A stretch of DNA of 64,000 nt from Atherinomorus stipes. Its lineage: Eukaryota > Chordata > Actinopteri > Atheriniformes > Atherinidae. The translations under genes and the position numbers were made by a program. The notes beneath the pieces were generated by a model. That model was given only the letters and a program-made list of their open reading frames with translations. It ran no database searches and had not been told where the DNA came from. Shown here in pieces: positions 21,967 to 33,895 of the stretch (position 1 is the stretch's first letter; each line of letters begins with the position of its first letter). The stretch lies in the NCBI GenBank assembly GCA_023101725.1, contig JALJCO010009054.1, positions 186,001 through 250,000 of the forward strand, given 5' to 3'.

Positions 21967-24900
21967 ATGGGGAAGAAAGAACTATTTGCTCTGTTTAAGG
22001 ATTTTCTGGATTGTATTAGTCTCTGCCTGTCTGTGAGTATCATGCATGCACCTTGATTTTGCATCTTCCCTATTTTTGTCTCTTCTTCATCTGCATGACC
22101 TGATATCAGCGATGGTACGTGGAAATGCTGAATTCTTGTAGTCTATCTGCAAGCTCTTTTGCTTTCTAACAAACATCCTTTGCAGATTACATGTGTTTAT
22201 TTAGGTCAGCGTCAGTTTTGTGTATCTTGTGGCCTGTGTCCAACTCTAAGTGTCTCCTCACTTACTCCCATGCTGAGCTTCTGATATTAATAACAGTCTC
22301 AGAATGTGGATGGAAATAGAGCCTCACCTCCTCCAAAGAGGCCAGAAGTCTCTTATTGACCTCTTTTAGTGCACGCTCAGATCCCAAGGATCAATGATGC
22401 ACAAGTTCTGCAGTTAGTGTAGTTTTTTGCATGAAGCTTTGTGTGTGCTTATAAGCATGTGTAGTCTTGTTGAAAAGCAGTATGTCCCATGAAACCTGAT
22501 GACTTCTTAAAAAACAAACATATTTGCAGAAGAAAACACTTAAAACACAAGTTGTATAATGAAATAAATACTACATCAAACTGAAAACCAATCGCATAAT
22601 TCTATGAGATTAAAAAGCAGATTATTTACTGGAGAAAGACATTCATCACACCTTCACACCTCTAAAATTAAACCAAGAGGTTCCAGATAAGTTACAAATT
22701 ATTATAACCTCCACTATGTTGCAGGGGACGTCTGCTCTGCTCATTTCTGACTTTAAGTATGTAAAACCAAACGATTTTATTTGAAAAAACACATTAGATT
22801 CAAATGATTCACATTCCACAACTTGCATGTTATTGCCAATTTATTCAGGACCAGCTGCATTGACAAAAGCTGCCCCAGAATATAGTATTACATTAAAAAA
22901 GAAGTATCCAAGAACCCAAAAGTTCATCATTGCATCTATGGGTAATCTTGCAGTTGAGTGTGGCAGTATAGCTGTCACCAATCAGGAAGAAGGTTACTCA
23001 AATTGGACTTGGAACTGATAAGTACCATGACAAATTCTTTGCTGCCTTAATAAAACATTACACCAACAATTTGCCAGTGAGCGTTCAGCCACAGACCGGG
23101 CCTTTCTGAAACCACAGATAAACCAAAACTAAAGTTTCCTCACAGTTAAAAAGGTCATTCCAGGTTTGAGACTCGGTCATGGAAGTGTCATGATTTGGGG
23201 TTATTTTTGCTGCTTGAGAGGCTGTGCAGTTTGCAGTCAGGTTATCATTCCTGAATTTCTGCATCACATCATAACGTGCACGATGATATTGAGAGCGGCC
23301 ATCTGTCTAAGAACTGTTTCTGAGCAGGAAGAGGATCTCTCAGAGGGATAATAATCCTCAACAAACATGCAAATCCACTCAAATTCTATTTGAAATTACT
23401 ACAAACTGAAGAAATTTAACTCAAATCAATTACATTCAGCTTTGTTTGCGTTGCACCAATTCATAATAGTCATCTCAAGGCACTTCACAGACATAATCAA
23501 CTCAAAACAACTTAGCATGATCCAAAAAAAACAAATTAACATTAATGAAGTTTATAGTAACACAGTTCAAACAAATTAAGTCATAAGAAATAATGCCTAA
23601 CTCGAGAAAACCAACTCTTCTTTTCTATTTAATTCCCCATCCTGAGCATGTATGTGGTGATGGGCAGCAGTGGAAAGGAAAAAAACTCCCTTTAGAAATT
23701 TAAACTTATGGAAGTGACTAAATTTAATATTTAAATCCCATTAAAATGTAAAAGTGTCCTTCATTTTGGGCAAGTATGGACTGAAGAGGTATGAAATATG
23801 TTAACAAACTGATGTCAAAGTGAAAAACAGCTACATTTAAGGGACAAAACTGTCTTCTGAGGTCAGTCATGAACTTTCCTAATAAGAATGTCACATTTAC
23901 TGATACTCCTATTGTTTGAAAAACAACATATCCTTGGGACTTTTTTTTTTTTTTTTTAAATGTAGGTTTAAATGCATCTGATTTTTCCTGCAGTTTTCAG
24001 AGGGTGATAAAAGTGGCATAGACAAGCAAATAGTCTTCCCCTCACCTGCTATAAATGCGTCTGTCTTTCTTCACAGCGCGGCAGCAGTGAGGCTGCAAGC
24101 AACAAAAAGCGGGACACTGAAAACGGTCACCTGATCTACAAAAGAGGGGACATCCTGGAGGACAGATGTACGTGTCAGCTCAATTAGAAAACATGCAGCT
24201 GCTTTTAAACCATCCAGCTTTATTTAATCTCAACTTTTCTTGCAGATGAGATAGTCGACACTTTAGGGGAAGGGACCTTTGGGAAAGTGGTGCAGTGTTT
24301 AGACCACAGCAGGTAAGGTTTCATCCAAAAGTTGAGCCATGTGCAAGTATATGTCATTCTTTTATTCATCACAGTGTTTGAACACACAGAGGTGGGGGAC
24401 GAGTCGCTCTGAAGATCATTAAAAACCAGGAGAAATACAGAGAAGCAGCCAAACTGGAAGTCAATGTGCTGGACAAGATCAGTGAGAGAGATCCTCACCT
24501 CAAACAGTGAGTCCTGAGTGACTGATCAGTGTTGACATGACCATGATCATTTCCTGTGTTTCATGTTGCTACTTTTTCTTTCCATCCCCATCAGTAACTG
24601 TGTGCGGATGCTTGACTGGTTTAACTACTACGGCCATGTGTGCATCTCTTTTGAGCTGCTGTCTCTCAGCACCTTCGACTTCTTGAAACTGAACAACTTC
24701 CTGCCTTATCCAATTAACCAGATCCGACACATGGCGAGCCAGATCTGCCACGCTGTCAGCTGTGAGTGCAACACACATCACGCCAACTGTGCAGCGCTGC
24801 TTTTTCTTCCCTTTTTGAACCACTGGCTCAGCATCAGTGATGGCATTAAGTGGATTTTTCACAGCTGTCCCGCTGATGAAACAGCAAGCAAAATATTTAG

Positions 24901-27900
24901 GGGGCAACTATTAGCCTACCTGGAGATCGTACAATACAGAAAAAAATTATTATTCATATGAACATAAGTAGCTCTAAAATTGTACAGCAGTTACATCTCA
25001 CAGTGTGTCCTGGTGTCTGAGACTGCTGTGTGGAGTTGTTTCGGCTGTGGTTGCTATGGCAACATGTTCAACTGAACTAGGTGCATGAGGCTGAGTGACC
25101 TTTCCCTGACAAACATCAGCTTACAAACACTTGATGAGTTCCCCCCTGAGCAGAGGTTATGCTGATCTGTCCACCACTTGGACTGAAACTGCGGCAGGGA
25201 CTGCCATTAAATGTTAACTTACACCTGAGATTTCCAGAAAATTCCTGTTACTTTCAATGCAGCACCAACATGAGAATTTGCAGTTTATTTTCAGTCAGTT
25301 AAATAATCAGGAAATGCAACACAGAATTGGGATCTGGTCAAAGATTCCTTTTTGGCAGACAAAATTACCCAGAATGATCAGAATTGGGACCAGCTGACTG
25401 GACCATTTTATGAAAGGAAAGGCGATAATTATACACTGTAATATATTTAACTCTAGTAGCTTATTTGAATGACTAACTTTGATAACGAAGCAATAGATCT
25501 TATTATACTAAAATGACTTATATAATACAGTCTCCTTGAGACAGAGTGAGATGAATGCTTTAGGTTATTGGAAACAGACAGAGGCATTTCATAATCAGCA
25601 GCTGTAAGTGGGTCTTTTTAGCATCTGAAAATGTGCATTATGTTTTATGCGAGAAAGAGCCCATGCCATGGCAGGATTTGTAATCATTTACTCATCCAGG
25701 AACTGGACATATAAAAGGTATGGAGTAAAAATATACAACAATATATGATTATAAAGGCAGCATGTTTATAGGGCATGCTCATCATTTGACTTTCTCAACA
25801 AATAGTGGAAATATTGTTTATAAGTGTGATAGCATATAGTTAAAATGTTAATAAATGAAGTTTTGGGTATCACAGATGTATTCAGCTTTATTGAATTATC
25901 CAGAAAGTTAAAGCCACAGCACTATGAAAATAGGCTGGATGTATATTTTTCTCTGCTGGCATCTAATTTGGATGCTAATCTGTTTAACACACACATCATA
26001 CACTGTAGATACACAAATGAATAAATAAAGCACACACAATCACCAGAGGAGGGCGTTGGCTCCTGATAAATCTCTGTTTACTTTCTCTCCTTTTTCCATC
26101 ACTCCGTCCCCTCTGCAGTTCTCCATGACAACAAGCTGACTCACACCGACTTGAAGCCTGAGAACATCCTCTTTGTCAACTCTGACTATTCTCTCATATA
26201 CAACGCCGAGAAGGTCAGAAACAACTGTAGGCATGAAAGCTTCAGGCTGACAGAACAGCAAGATGTAGAATAAACAGGATTAAGGCACAGAACAACCTGA
26301 ACGATTGCTTTGCTGTTACCCATTTAGATGTAAATGTGTCTCAGCAGAACTGTGAACCACCCACACGTGTTCCCTTTTCTAAGGTACCTTTTTATTTTAG
26401 AAGACTGTAAGATAAGTTTGTTTACCCCAGAGGAACAATATGTACTCTCTTTGACAAACCTTTTTTTCATGTCTTAATTGTAAATTATCTAAATGAGTTG
26501 TTACATCTGTTGTTTGCTAAATCATCTTGTAATATGTCATTCATTCTCACTTTGTTTAGTAGAAAGCATCCAGTCAAATCAAGCAACGAATGTGTACTGC
26601 AACAGTGATGTCTTTTATCTAGTCTTTAGTTAACTATAACCTAACATTAGACATTATGTAGAAATCTCTTCCCTGCAGCAGTCAGCAACCAAAGCCCTTC
26701 CAGATTGGAGAATCAGAAACTATTTAAGACTGATGAGCTCTGCGGCTCAGACTGAAGCCATGAGGAAAAAAAGAAGAAAGTTTCCTAGTGGTTTCAACAT
26801 GAGCAATATTATGCATATGGACACATCAGTTGTTTACTTTGACACAAGACTTTGCCAACAACAGAACATCCATCTAGAAACATGACCCAGACTGCAATGC
26901 AGTCCTGGTTGCAACACAGACTGTATTAAACACGTTTATGTACTGTCTTATGCAAAGTATCCAAAATACACTGCTCACATGGACTATTTTTACATTTTAC
27001 AGGTATTTGTTTTGTTTTGTTAATTTTTTGGATGTTAAAAATGTTCTCTTTTCATGGTCTCCTTCTGACCTGATCCTCCAACTGAAAGCACACTGAGTGC
27101 TGACTCATTATTTACAAGTTCTTAAAGCAATCCTGCTTCAAATAAAAGAATTAAGTGAATAAAATCCATTTAAGTAAATACAGAACTGAAGAACAAAATG
27201 TTTATTGTGGGATGTGTGGAGCTGATGAACATAGAAGCCTCTGGAGTGTTTCCATTATGTGGTTTATAAATCCAGCTAACAAACCCAGGGGTGCAGGAAT
27301 GAATGGGTTGGGTCCAGACAGCTGGCCAGCTGACAACATGTCAAACTGTCAGATTTCACTATAGTTATTCTGTTTTTATTATTTATCTATTTGAAATGGG
27401 ATGATGCATATTTATCATATTTCTGCCTTCCCATGCTATTTCCTTCAACTCATTACAGAAACACCAACCTGATGAATGACTCATCTTTTATGACACATTC
27501 TTTAAGTGATGAGTAAGTTTCAGCGTTTCCATCTGTTTCCTGCATAGAAGTGCAATGAAAAGAGAATGAATGACACCACGGTGAGGCTGGTTGACTTTGG
27601 CAGCGCCACCTTTGACCATGAACACCACTCTGTCGTCATCTCTACACGTCACTACCGAGCCCCAGAGGTCATACTGGGTAAGAGATGCTGCCTTCACCTG
27701 GAGAAGAACCAGTGTGCTGTCAGTGTTGTTACGACTCTTTCCCCTCTCCTACAGAGTTGGGTTGGAGTCAGCCGTGTGATGTGTGGAGTATTGGCTGCAT
27801 CCTTTTTGAATACTACGAAGGCTTCACTCTGTTCCAGGTTACATGCATGGCGTGTTAAATGCGGGGTTGGCTTGATCATTTGATCATGGTCTTTACTTCT

Positions 27901-28438
27901 TCCTTTTACTTACAGACTCATGACAATAAGGAACATCTCGCTATGATGGAGAAAATAAAGGGACCAATTCCTCAGCGAATGATTCAAAGAAGCAGGTATC
28001 ACTCTCTCTTTCTCTCCTATATCACACACAGTGAAACGCTGATATCGAACAACATCTTTCTTCTTCTCTTCAGGAAGCAGAAATATTTCCACCACGGCCG
28101 TCTAGCCTGGAACGAGTCCTCCAAGGCCGGACGCTTTGTTAAATCCAAATGTAGACCACTAAGGGTGAGTTAAAGTACAGCATCTGCAAACATTTAATCA
28201 TCTGTGATATTTGCCCTTTCAGTAACAGCTTCTCTCTTTCTCCTTGGTTTTGCAGAAGTACTTGTTATCACATGGGACAGAGCACCACCTGTTGTTTGAC
28301 CTGTTGGAGCGGATGTTGGAGTACGAGCCCTCAAAACGCATCACTCTTTCCTCTGCTCTGCGCCACCCCTTCTTCCTGCCGCTCCACCAGCCTGGAAGGA
28401 CTCATGTCTGGAAGAAGAGCTGCGACCTGAGCAGATGA
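21967..28438 (+). CDS. clk2: clk2-type CDC-like (LAMMER) kinase with short N-terminus
   Basis: CLK kinases phosphorylate SR splicing factors in the nucleus. Exons: 21967-22032, 24077-24167, 24246-24312, 24390-24506, 24595-24761, 26119-26213, 27548-27677, 27755-27837, 27916-27995, 28074-28164, 28256-28438; 1170 nt, 389 residues. The kinase domain is complete: GEGTFG at residues 60-65, the ATP-binding lysine in VALKII (K83), HTDLKPEN (178-185), [12 protein letters not shown] from 217, [22 protein letters not shown], and the LAMMER-type EHLAMMEK (278-285; K replaces the usual R). Its sequence sits closer to CLK2 than to CLK3 or CLK1/4. CLK2 is normally about 500 residues with an Arg/Ser-rich N-terminus; here exon 1 gives only [20 protein letters not shown] and no RS exon was found back to rec8. 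The first exon is the least certain. Confidence 0.9.
22033..24076. other. First coding intron of clk2 with weak transposon remnant
   Basis: The long intron after the short first coding exon. I searched it for Arg/Ser-rich coding segments and saw none. A possible Tc1-like remnant lies at about 23150-23290. A run of about 18 T lies at 23941-23958. Confidence 0.5.
23150..23290 (+). mobile_element. Possible Tc1/mariner transposase remnant
   Basis: A forward frame reads [12 protein letters not shown], close to the GGGSVMIWGCF block of Tc1-type transposases. No second catalytic block and no terminal repeats were found, so this is a weak call. Confidence 0.3.
24762..26118. other. clk2 intron, no feature seen
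   Basis: AT-rich intron. Neither repeats nor coding segments were recognised. The same holds for the next long intron at 26214-27547. Confidence 0.5.
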
Positions 28439-30430
28439 CTCCCAATCTCTGCTTCAGCTTATATGGACCATACCAAAGTATTTTCAAGTTTTGGCGCCAT
28501 AACAACAAATCACGTGTTCTATGCTCAAATAAGGAGTGCCTACTTTGATTTATTTATGTACAAATGAGAAGGGAGGACAAACTGGGGAACCTTGGAATAT
28601 AAAGAAGGCAAAGGTGGATGAACGGCTGCTAACAGCAGAGGAAAAGAACAGGTTTTGAAGTTTGTGATATGTCAGTCTGAATGTCTGCAGTGAGCTGACT
28701 GAAAGTAAGACGAGAAGAAACTCAACCATATTAAAGCATTTTTTTATTCAAATGCTAGGCATGCATTGTATTAATGAGGAATTCAGACATTTTTCTTGTT
28801 TATTTCTACTGTTCCAGCTTTTTTTGCTCATCATTTATGTCTTAGCGTCCTATAAATTAAAAAAAAAAAGGGCAACTTTCTCTCAACATATAGTCTTAAA
28901 ATCCTTGCTAAGTTAAACTAATACTTACAGATTCACAGTATACTAGCATCTGGAATTCAGGCATGTTTTAGTCTAGTAAAAATTGTACTTGAAAGAAATG
29001 TATAGAAATCAGCAGAACTGTAAATTATATACCCATAAAAAAAAGCAAATGTTGTCTTAATACATAAGTAAAAGAAACTGAGACAAGATATGCAAAAACC
29101 ACAGGTTTGGATGTGTTTAGACAGCCCACCTCTCAGTAGATAGATGGTGGTCCTGACTAAAAATATGTTGGGAAAAAAGCAGATTTGTGATGTAGCCTAT
29201 CTCTAAAATTTAGAGGATATGTTCTAGAAATACTTAAGTTTCAAGATTATCTTTAAGATACACGTGCTATAGTCACCTTATGATAAAAGATTTTTTAAAA
29301 AGATTTTGTATCCACTGACCTCATTTAGTCATTTATTAAAAAAAAATTCAGTTCTTCAGTTGTCATGTTTTGATTGTGGCCTCAGTTCATCATTGAGTGT
29401 GATCCTGTGTGTGACTCATGTAAATACCTCTGGCTTGCAGCCTGACTCTGGCATGTTGATTGAATGCCGCTCAGCAGAGACCACTATCACAAGGCTGAAC
29501 AGGAGTGCATGCTGGCCAGTTCTCCTCTGCAGCCTTGGCAAAGCTGAGAGAAGCCATGTATCTAACTAAATGAGACCTTACATTGAAGTTTGTGTGTTCC
29601 CGATGATGGTGGTGTGGTACATGTGTGTGTGTCTGCTATCTTTAACTTGCTAAGCGCAGTTTTAGTCTAAAACGCTTATCATTTTAGGAACTAAAATGAT
29701 AACGGGTGTTTTTCTTTTTGTCTTAACATACATTTTTTAGGAAGACAGATTTTTTTTCTGCAGGTGGATAAATAGACTACAAAGGAGAGAGTACATAATT
29801 TCTCAAATTAAAACTATATTGTTGATGATATAGCCCAGCAGAAAAACTCCAGATGTTCATTTTTATTTAACCAAAAGTAATTCCATAAAATGTTGTATGT
29901 ATTGAAGTCATAGTGCTTAATATTACATAGCTGATATTTGTATATAGAATTCATATACAGCATAGCATGCAGTATTTTTCTATAGATTCTCAGCAACATT
30001 ACATATCTGACAACCCTCCCTTCACCTCTGTGGATGTGCACTTCTCTTCCAGCAGGCACATGTGTAATCACATGTTTTTGCACGTTGTAGCTAATTCACT
30101 TCAACATGAGTGAGTTTGACTTTTTCCTTGAAATCCATATTGGACTTTGACCTCAACACCATCTCTGACTGCTGAAGTTGATTTGCTGGCTTGTGGGTGC
30201 ATGAGTGTATGTATAAATCGTACTGTGGGGACATAAATCTTTTGACACAGGTGCCATCAGCAGACTCACCTCCCCTCTGAGGACAAACAGAAAATCTCTA
30301 TGCAGTCTGTAATTGAACTGTAATATTATTATGTGGTTTCAAGTTTGGATTCAAGCAAGTTGTTCTAGTTAGAAGGTCAGTGTGAGTTTAATGTCTTCTA
30401 AAGCGGTGAAAATACAACTGTATGTATGCA

Positions 30431-30456
30431 TGTGTGTGTGTGTGTGTGTGTGTGTA
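30431..30456. repeat. GT microsatellite
   Basis: About 13 uninterrupted TG units follow ATGTATGCATG. A candidate polymorphic marker; no function is implied. Confidence 0.9.
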
Positions 30457-31165
30457 TTTATGAGCCAGAGCTTACATGCAAGCCCAGTGGCTCAGAGCCA
30501 CTTAAAGGATTCTCAGGTGGATTGGCATCCATCATGTGACAGACCACCGATCCTCAAACACACAAAAATACACTCACATGTTCTTGTGCATGAAGAAGCA
30601 TGCAGTCAGAGAGCAGAAAAGATGAGCTGCACATGTCACACACCCACACTCACAAAAAGAAAAAGGGGAGGACTGCTGCATCGCCTCAGCTTCCTGCGAC
30701 ATTCAGTTGTAAATACCTACACAATGCTTACCTAATCCCAGATCTGTTATACTGAACATGTGGTCAGAAAGGCGTGTCTATGATGAGGATCTTGTTAAAG
30801 CATTAGCCTCTCCAGGGAAACAAAATCTGTGATACCCGGGCAGCAGAGTGAGTGTCAGTGACTTTAAAACGGGCTGGTTGGGGTGAGTGCAGCTGCTGTC
30901 AGCGCCAACTGGGGCATTAGAGCAGGCTAAGATATAGTTAGGATAAAATATTTAGAGTACTGTTACTGCCTCTCACAAAACTGAAAATATAACTTAAAGT
31001 GTTTAAGAGTAATTTGTTGTTATTGCGTTTTTATATATATATAAACAATTCTACACATCTTCTCTTGTGGGACAAGATCAGGACACACACCTCCTCTATT
31101 TGCAGTGTATGCACAACGTGTTTTGGGTTGTCTTGTTAAAAATGCTGAAGCTCTCCTGATGGCAG

Positions 31166-31480
31166 CATATGGATGTGTAACTCCAGTCCTGGAGGGCCAC
31201 TGTATACATGATTTAAGATTCAAAGACTCAAATTACTTGATTAACCTTGATGGGCTACTTAGTCAGGGATCAGTAAGGTTGTTTGAATCTTTGAATCTTG
31301 AATCATGTACAGGTTTTAGTTACTGCCCTGGTTCAGCACAACTGATACAATGACTGGTTTATTATCAGGCTTAGAACGTGTCACCAAGCTGGGGAAATCC
31401 ATTTAATTGGAGTCAGGTGTTTTGGAGCAGGGAAACAAGTAAAATCTGCAGGTCAGTGGCTCTTGAGGAGCAGACTAAGT
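31166..31480. mobile_element. hAT-type miniature element interrupted by another insertion
   Basis: The ends read CTCCAGTCCTGGAGGGCCAC on the left and GTGGCTCTTGAGGAGCAGAC on the right, with GGAGTCAGGTGTTTTGGAGC inside. This is the teleost short repeat that usually starts CAGGGGTGTCAAACTCC. Between the left end and AGGTTTTAG an unrelated palindrome (31207-31307) has been inserted. Cleaner relatives lie at 40846-40998 and 44617-44693. Confidence 0.65.
31207..31307. mobile_element. 101-bp palindromic MITE flanked by TA, nested in a hAT-type element
   Basis: Left arm CATGATTTAAGATTCAAAGA and right arm TCTTTGAATCTTGAATCATG are near-perfect inverted repeats, and TA flanks both sides (31205-31206, 31308-31309). 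Removing it restores the continuous order of the surrounding hAT-type element. TA duplication points to the Tc1/mariner group, by inference. Confidence 0.65.
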
Positions 31481-33895
31481 CATCCTTATTCTAAAATCTC
31501 AATGAATTTTGCTATTACAGCTGCCATCACAGAAGGGCGAACAAACTTCACCAAGAGCATTGATACAACTCCATCCCATCACTGAACCTGGCTCATGGCA
31601 TTCTTGCTAATTACAGTCTGGTCCTTTTTGTCTTTGTCTGTAAGTATTTTTCACATATTTGTTTACAAACTAGAGATTTTCTGTATTTTATTGATCAGCT
31701 TACTGCCATTTTCCTGTTTTAATTTGGGGTTGTGAACACACACTTTCTGATTACTCTTACGTATCTATACACACATACTGTATATACACATATTATATTA
31801 TTTGAAAAGGATTTTACTGTTAAGTAACTGAAATTATGGACAAAGACTTATAAAATGAAGAAAATATTCTCACTGTCTCCTGCAGGAAACAGAACGCGGA
31901 GTATTTGGATTTCCTATGTGAAATACAAAGAATTTAACCTGCATCAATTCTGAAGTCATTCATTCGTAAAAAAAAAAAAAATAAATAAAACAAAATAAAT
32001 TCACTTTCCTCCAGTTCCTGCCTTTCTGCGTTGGCTCTCAGTTAACTTTAAAATCTAAAGAAAAACTTTGAAGAATTTGAAAGTACTCTAAGGATAGACC
32101 CTCCTTTTTTCAACATCAGGGTGCTCAGATCACTGCACTTACATGTCCCACAGATCATGGACCTGTATTATGTCAGCACACTCCTTCCGTTTCTGTTTTT
32201 GATTAAGGTCAAATATCTGTTGGATGTTTATTGGTGTGTTTTTGGCTTGCAAAAGTCACCCCTTTTGGCATTTTTTTTCTTTTTTGTCAGAAAAACCTTT
32301 CAGATAAATAAATATTTTGGCGAGAATTTTTTGTGAAATAAAATAACTAAAAATATTTAGTATATTCAGAACTGGCTCAATGGAATTTATGAAGCTTATT
32401 TTTAAAAAGAAAAGTGAAAACCCTTCAATGCAGATCTCTATATTGTCAATATTTTTTTTAAAGATGATAATAACAACAACAAAAACAAAAGAAAACCTTA
32501 ATGTGAAAAACTCCAATAAATGTAAGTTTTTTTCTTTTATTTTTCTTAATCATCTTTACAGGCTCCTCTGGTCCAAGAAAACAGGCAACAGGCAAATAGT
32601 AGTCAGGACTAGCATCAGTAAGTACCCTAGCTTACACAGTTGAGCTACTTGGCACGTCAGGAGAAAAACTTTTCAATACAAAGTTGCTCCTCATGTTAAA
32701 GTTAAATTTGAAGCTAACAAGGTGAAACAATTCAACTTACAACGAGATTTTTTGAAAACTTCTGGCATTTGATTTTGTGCAGAAAACATGCTTAGTATTG
32801 TATTGTAAATTGTAAATTACCTGTTGAGAGACCTTGTTGTTGCCTCACTCTGTTGTTAAACACCCTTGTAGCCCAGATAAATATACTTTTATATGTATGT
32901 CAGACATTTCTCTACATTACAGCTCAGCCCCTTATAAACATTACAGCTAATCTATAATATTTCTGTAATTACTGTTTATCTGTAATGTTTACAAGCACTT
33001 GTTAATGTTGCCTGATAACCTCACATTTACTGGAGGAAATTTTAAAAAAGAAACATTAACCATGAAGCGCCTAACTGGTTCCATTGTCAGACCTGTGATG
33101 CTTGCATGTAACAACATGACATCAGCTAGTTCCTCCAAATCTTCATCACAGACACGTGAGTCATCGGGTGCATTCCCTGCCACGGCTAACGAGATTCTCC
33201 TCATTAAGTCCTCTAATCTGTGTAGAAGAGTTGGGGGTGGTGAAGTGTGGAGTCCTGATGAAGGAATGAGTGAAGCACAAGCTGAAACCTAAACACTGTC
33301 ATTTTCTCCTGCAGTGCCAGGACACACACATGATTTGTCCTCTGGAGTCTTCTAATTTTTTTTGTGTGTGTGTGTTTTTTCTTGTTTCCTTCCTTTCTTG
33401 TTAGTTTTAAATCTTCGGGGACTGTCTGCAGGTGGTGGTAAAGGCCATTTGGCTGGATGCTTCATCAGGATTTCATGCTGTTCTCCAACTGTGACCACCT
33501 ACACGGTAAGAAATCTATGGACTGGAAGACAACAGATAAGTTATTGCTGTGTGTGTGTGAATAAACTTTTAAAATATACAGTTTTGTATGTATATAGTGT
33601 AACATTTGTCATTTTTTGTCCTTGCGTGGGCTCCAGCTTTCCTCTCAGTACTTTCAGATGATAAGCACTTCATTTGTGTATGTAAGTGGTGTGTGCGGCT
33701 AAGTCTGTGTCTGAGCCTTGTCTGACGGACGTCCTTGTCCTTGACAGGTCTCAACCTGAATTATTGCTGTGAGATGTGAGTCTGCCAGAGTTACACAACA
33801 TGTGCGAAGGAGAAAGCAAACATATTTTCACCTGTCAGCTGTTGAGGAAATAGGGGTGTGGTCATTCCCTCTCATCCTGAGAGCTGCAGACCATC

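Larger units (their letters stand above)
28439..33895. other. Intergenic region between clk2 and the complexin gene
   Basis: The start is clk2 3' UTR; ATTAAA at 28856-28861 before an A run is a possible polyadenylation signal. A GT repeat lies at 30431-30456. A nested pair of short transposons lies at about 31166-31480. The complexin promoter and 5' UTR should lie just before 33896. The short frames here (for example the one through the GT repeat) look like chance. Confidence 0.55.

Noticed and set aside
21967..28438. Assignment of the kinase to clk3
   Set aside because: Neighbouring complexin and CYP11 genes suggest the CLK3 region of human 15q, but the kinase sequence ([38 protein letters not shown]) follows CLK2 better.
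30382..30735. Open frame through the GT repeat with CVCVCV run
   Set aside because: The run is translated microsatellite; the rest has no homology I recognise.
32999..33292. 97-codon open frame upstream of complexin
   Set aside because: Ser/Thr-rich, but no motif, no splice partners and no conserved family pattern.
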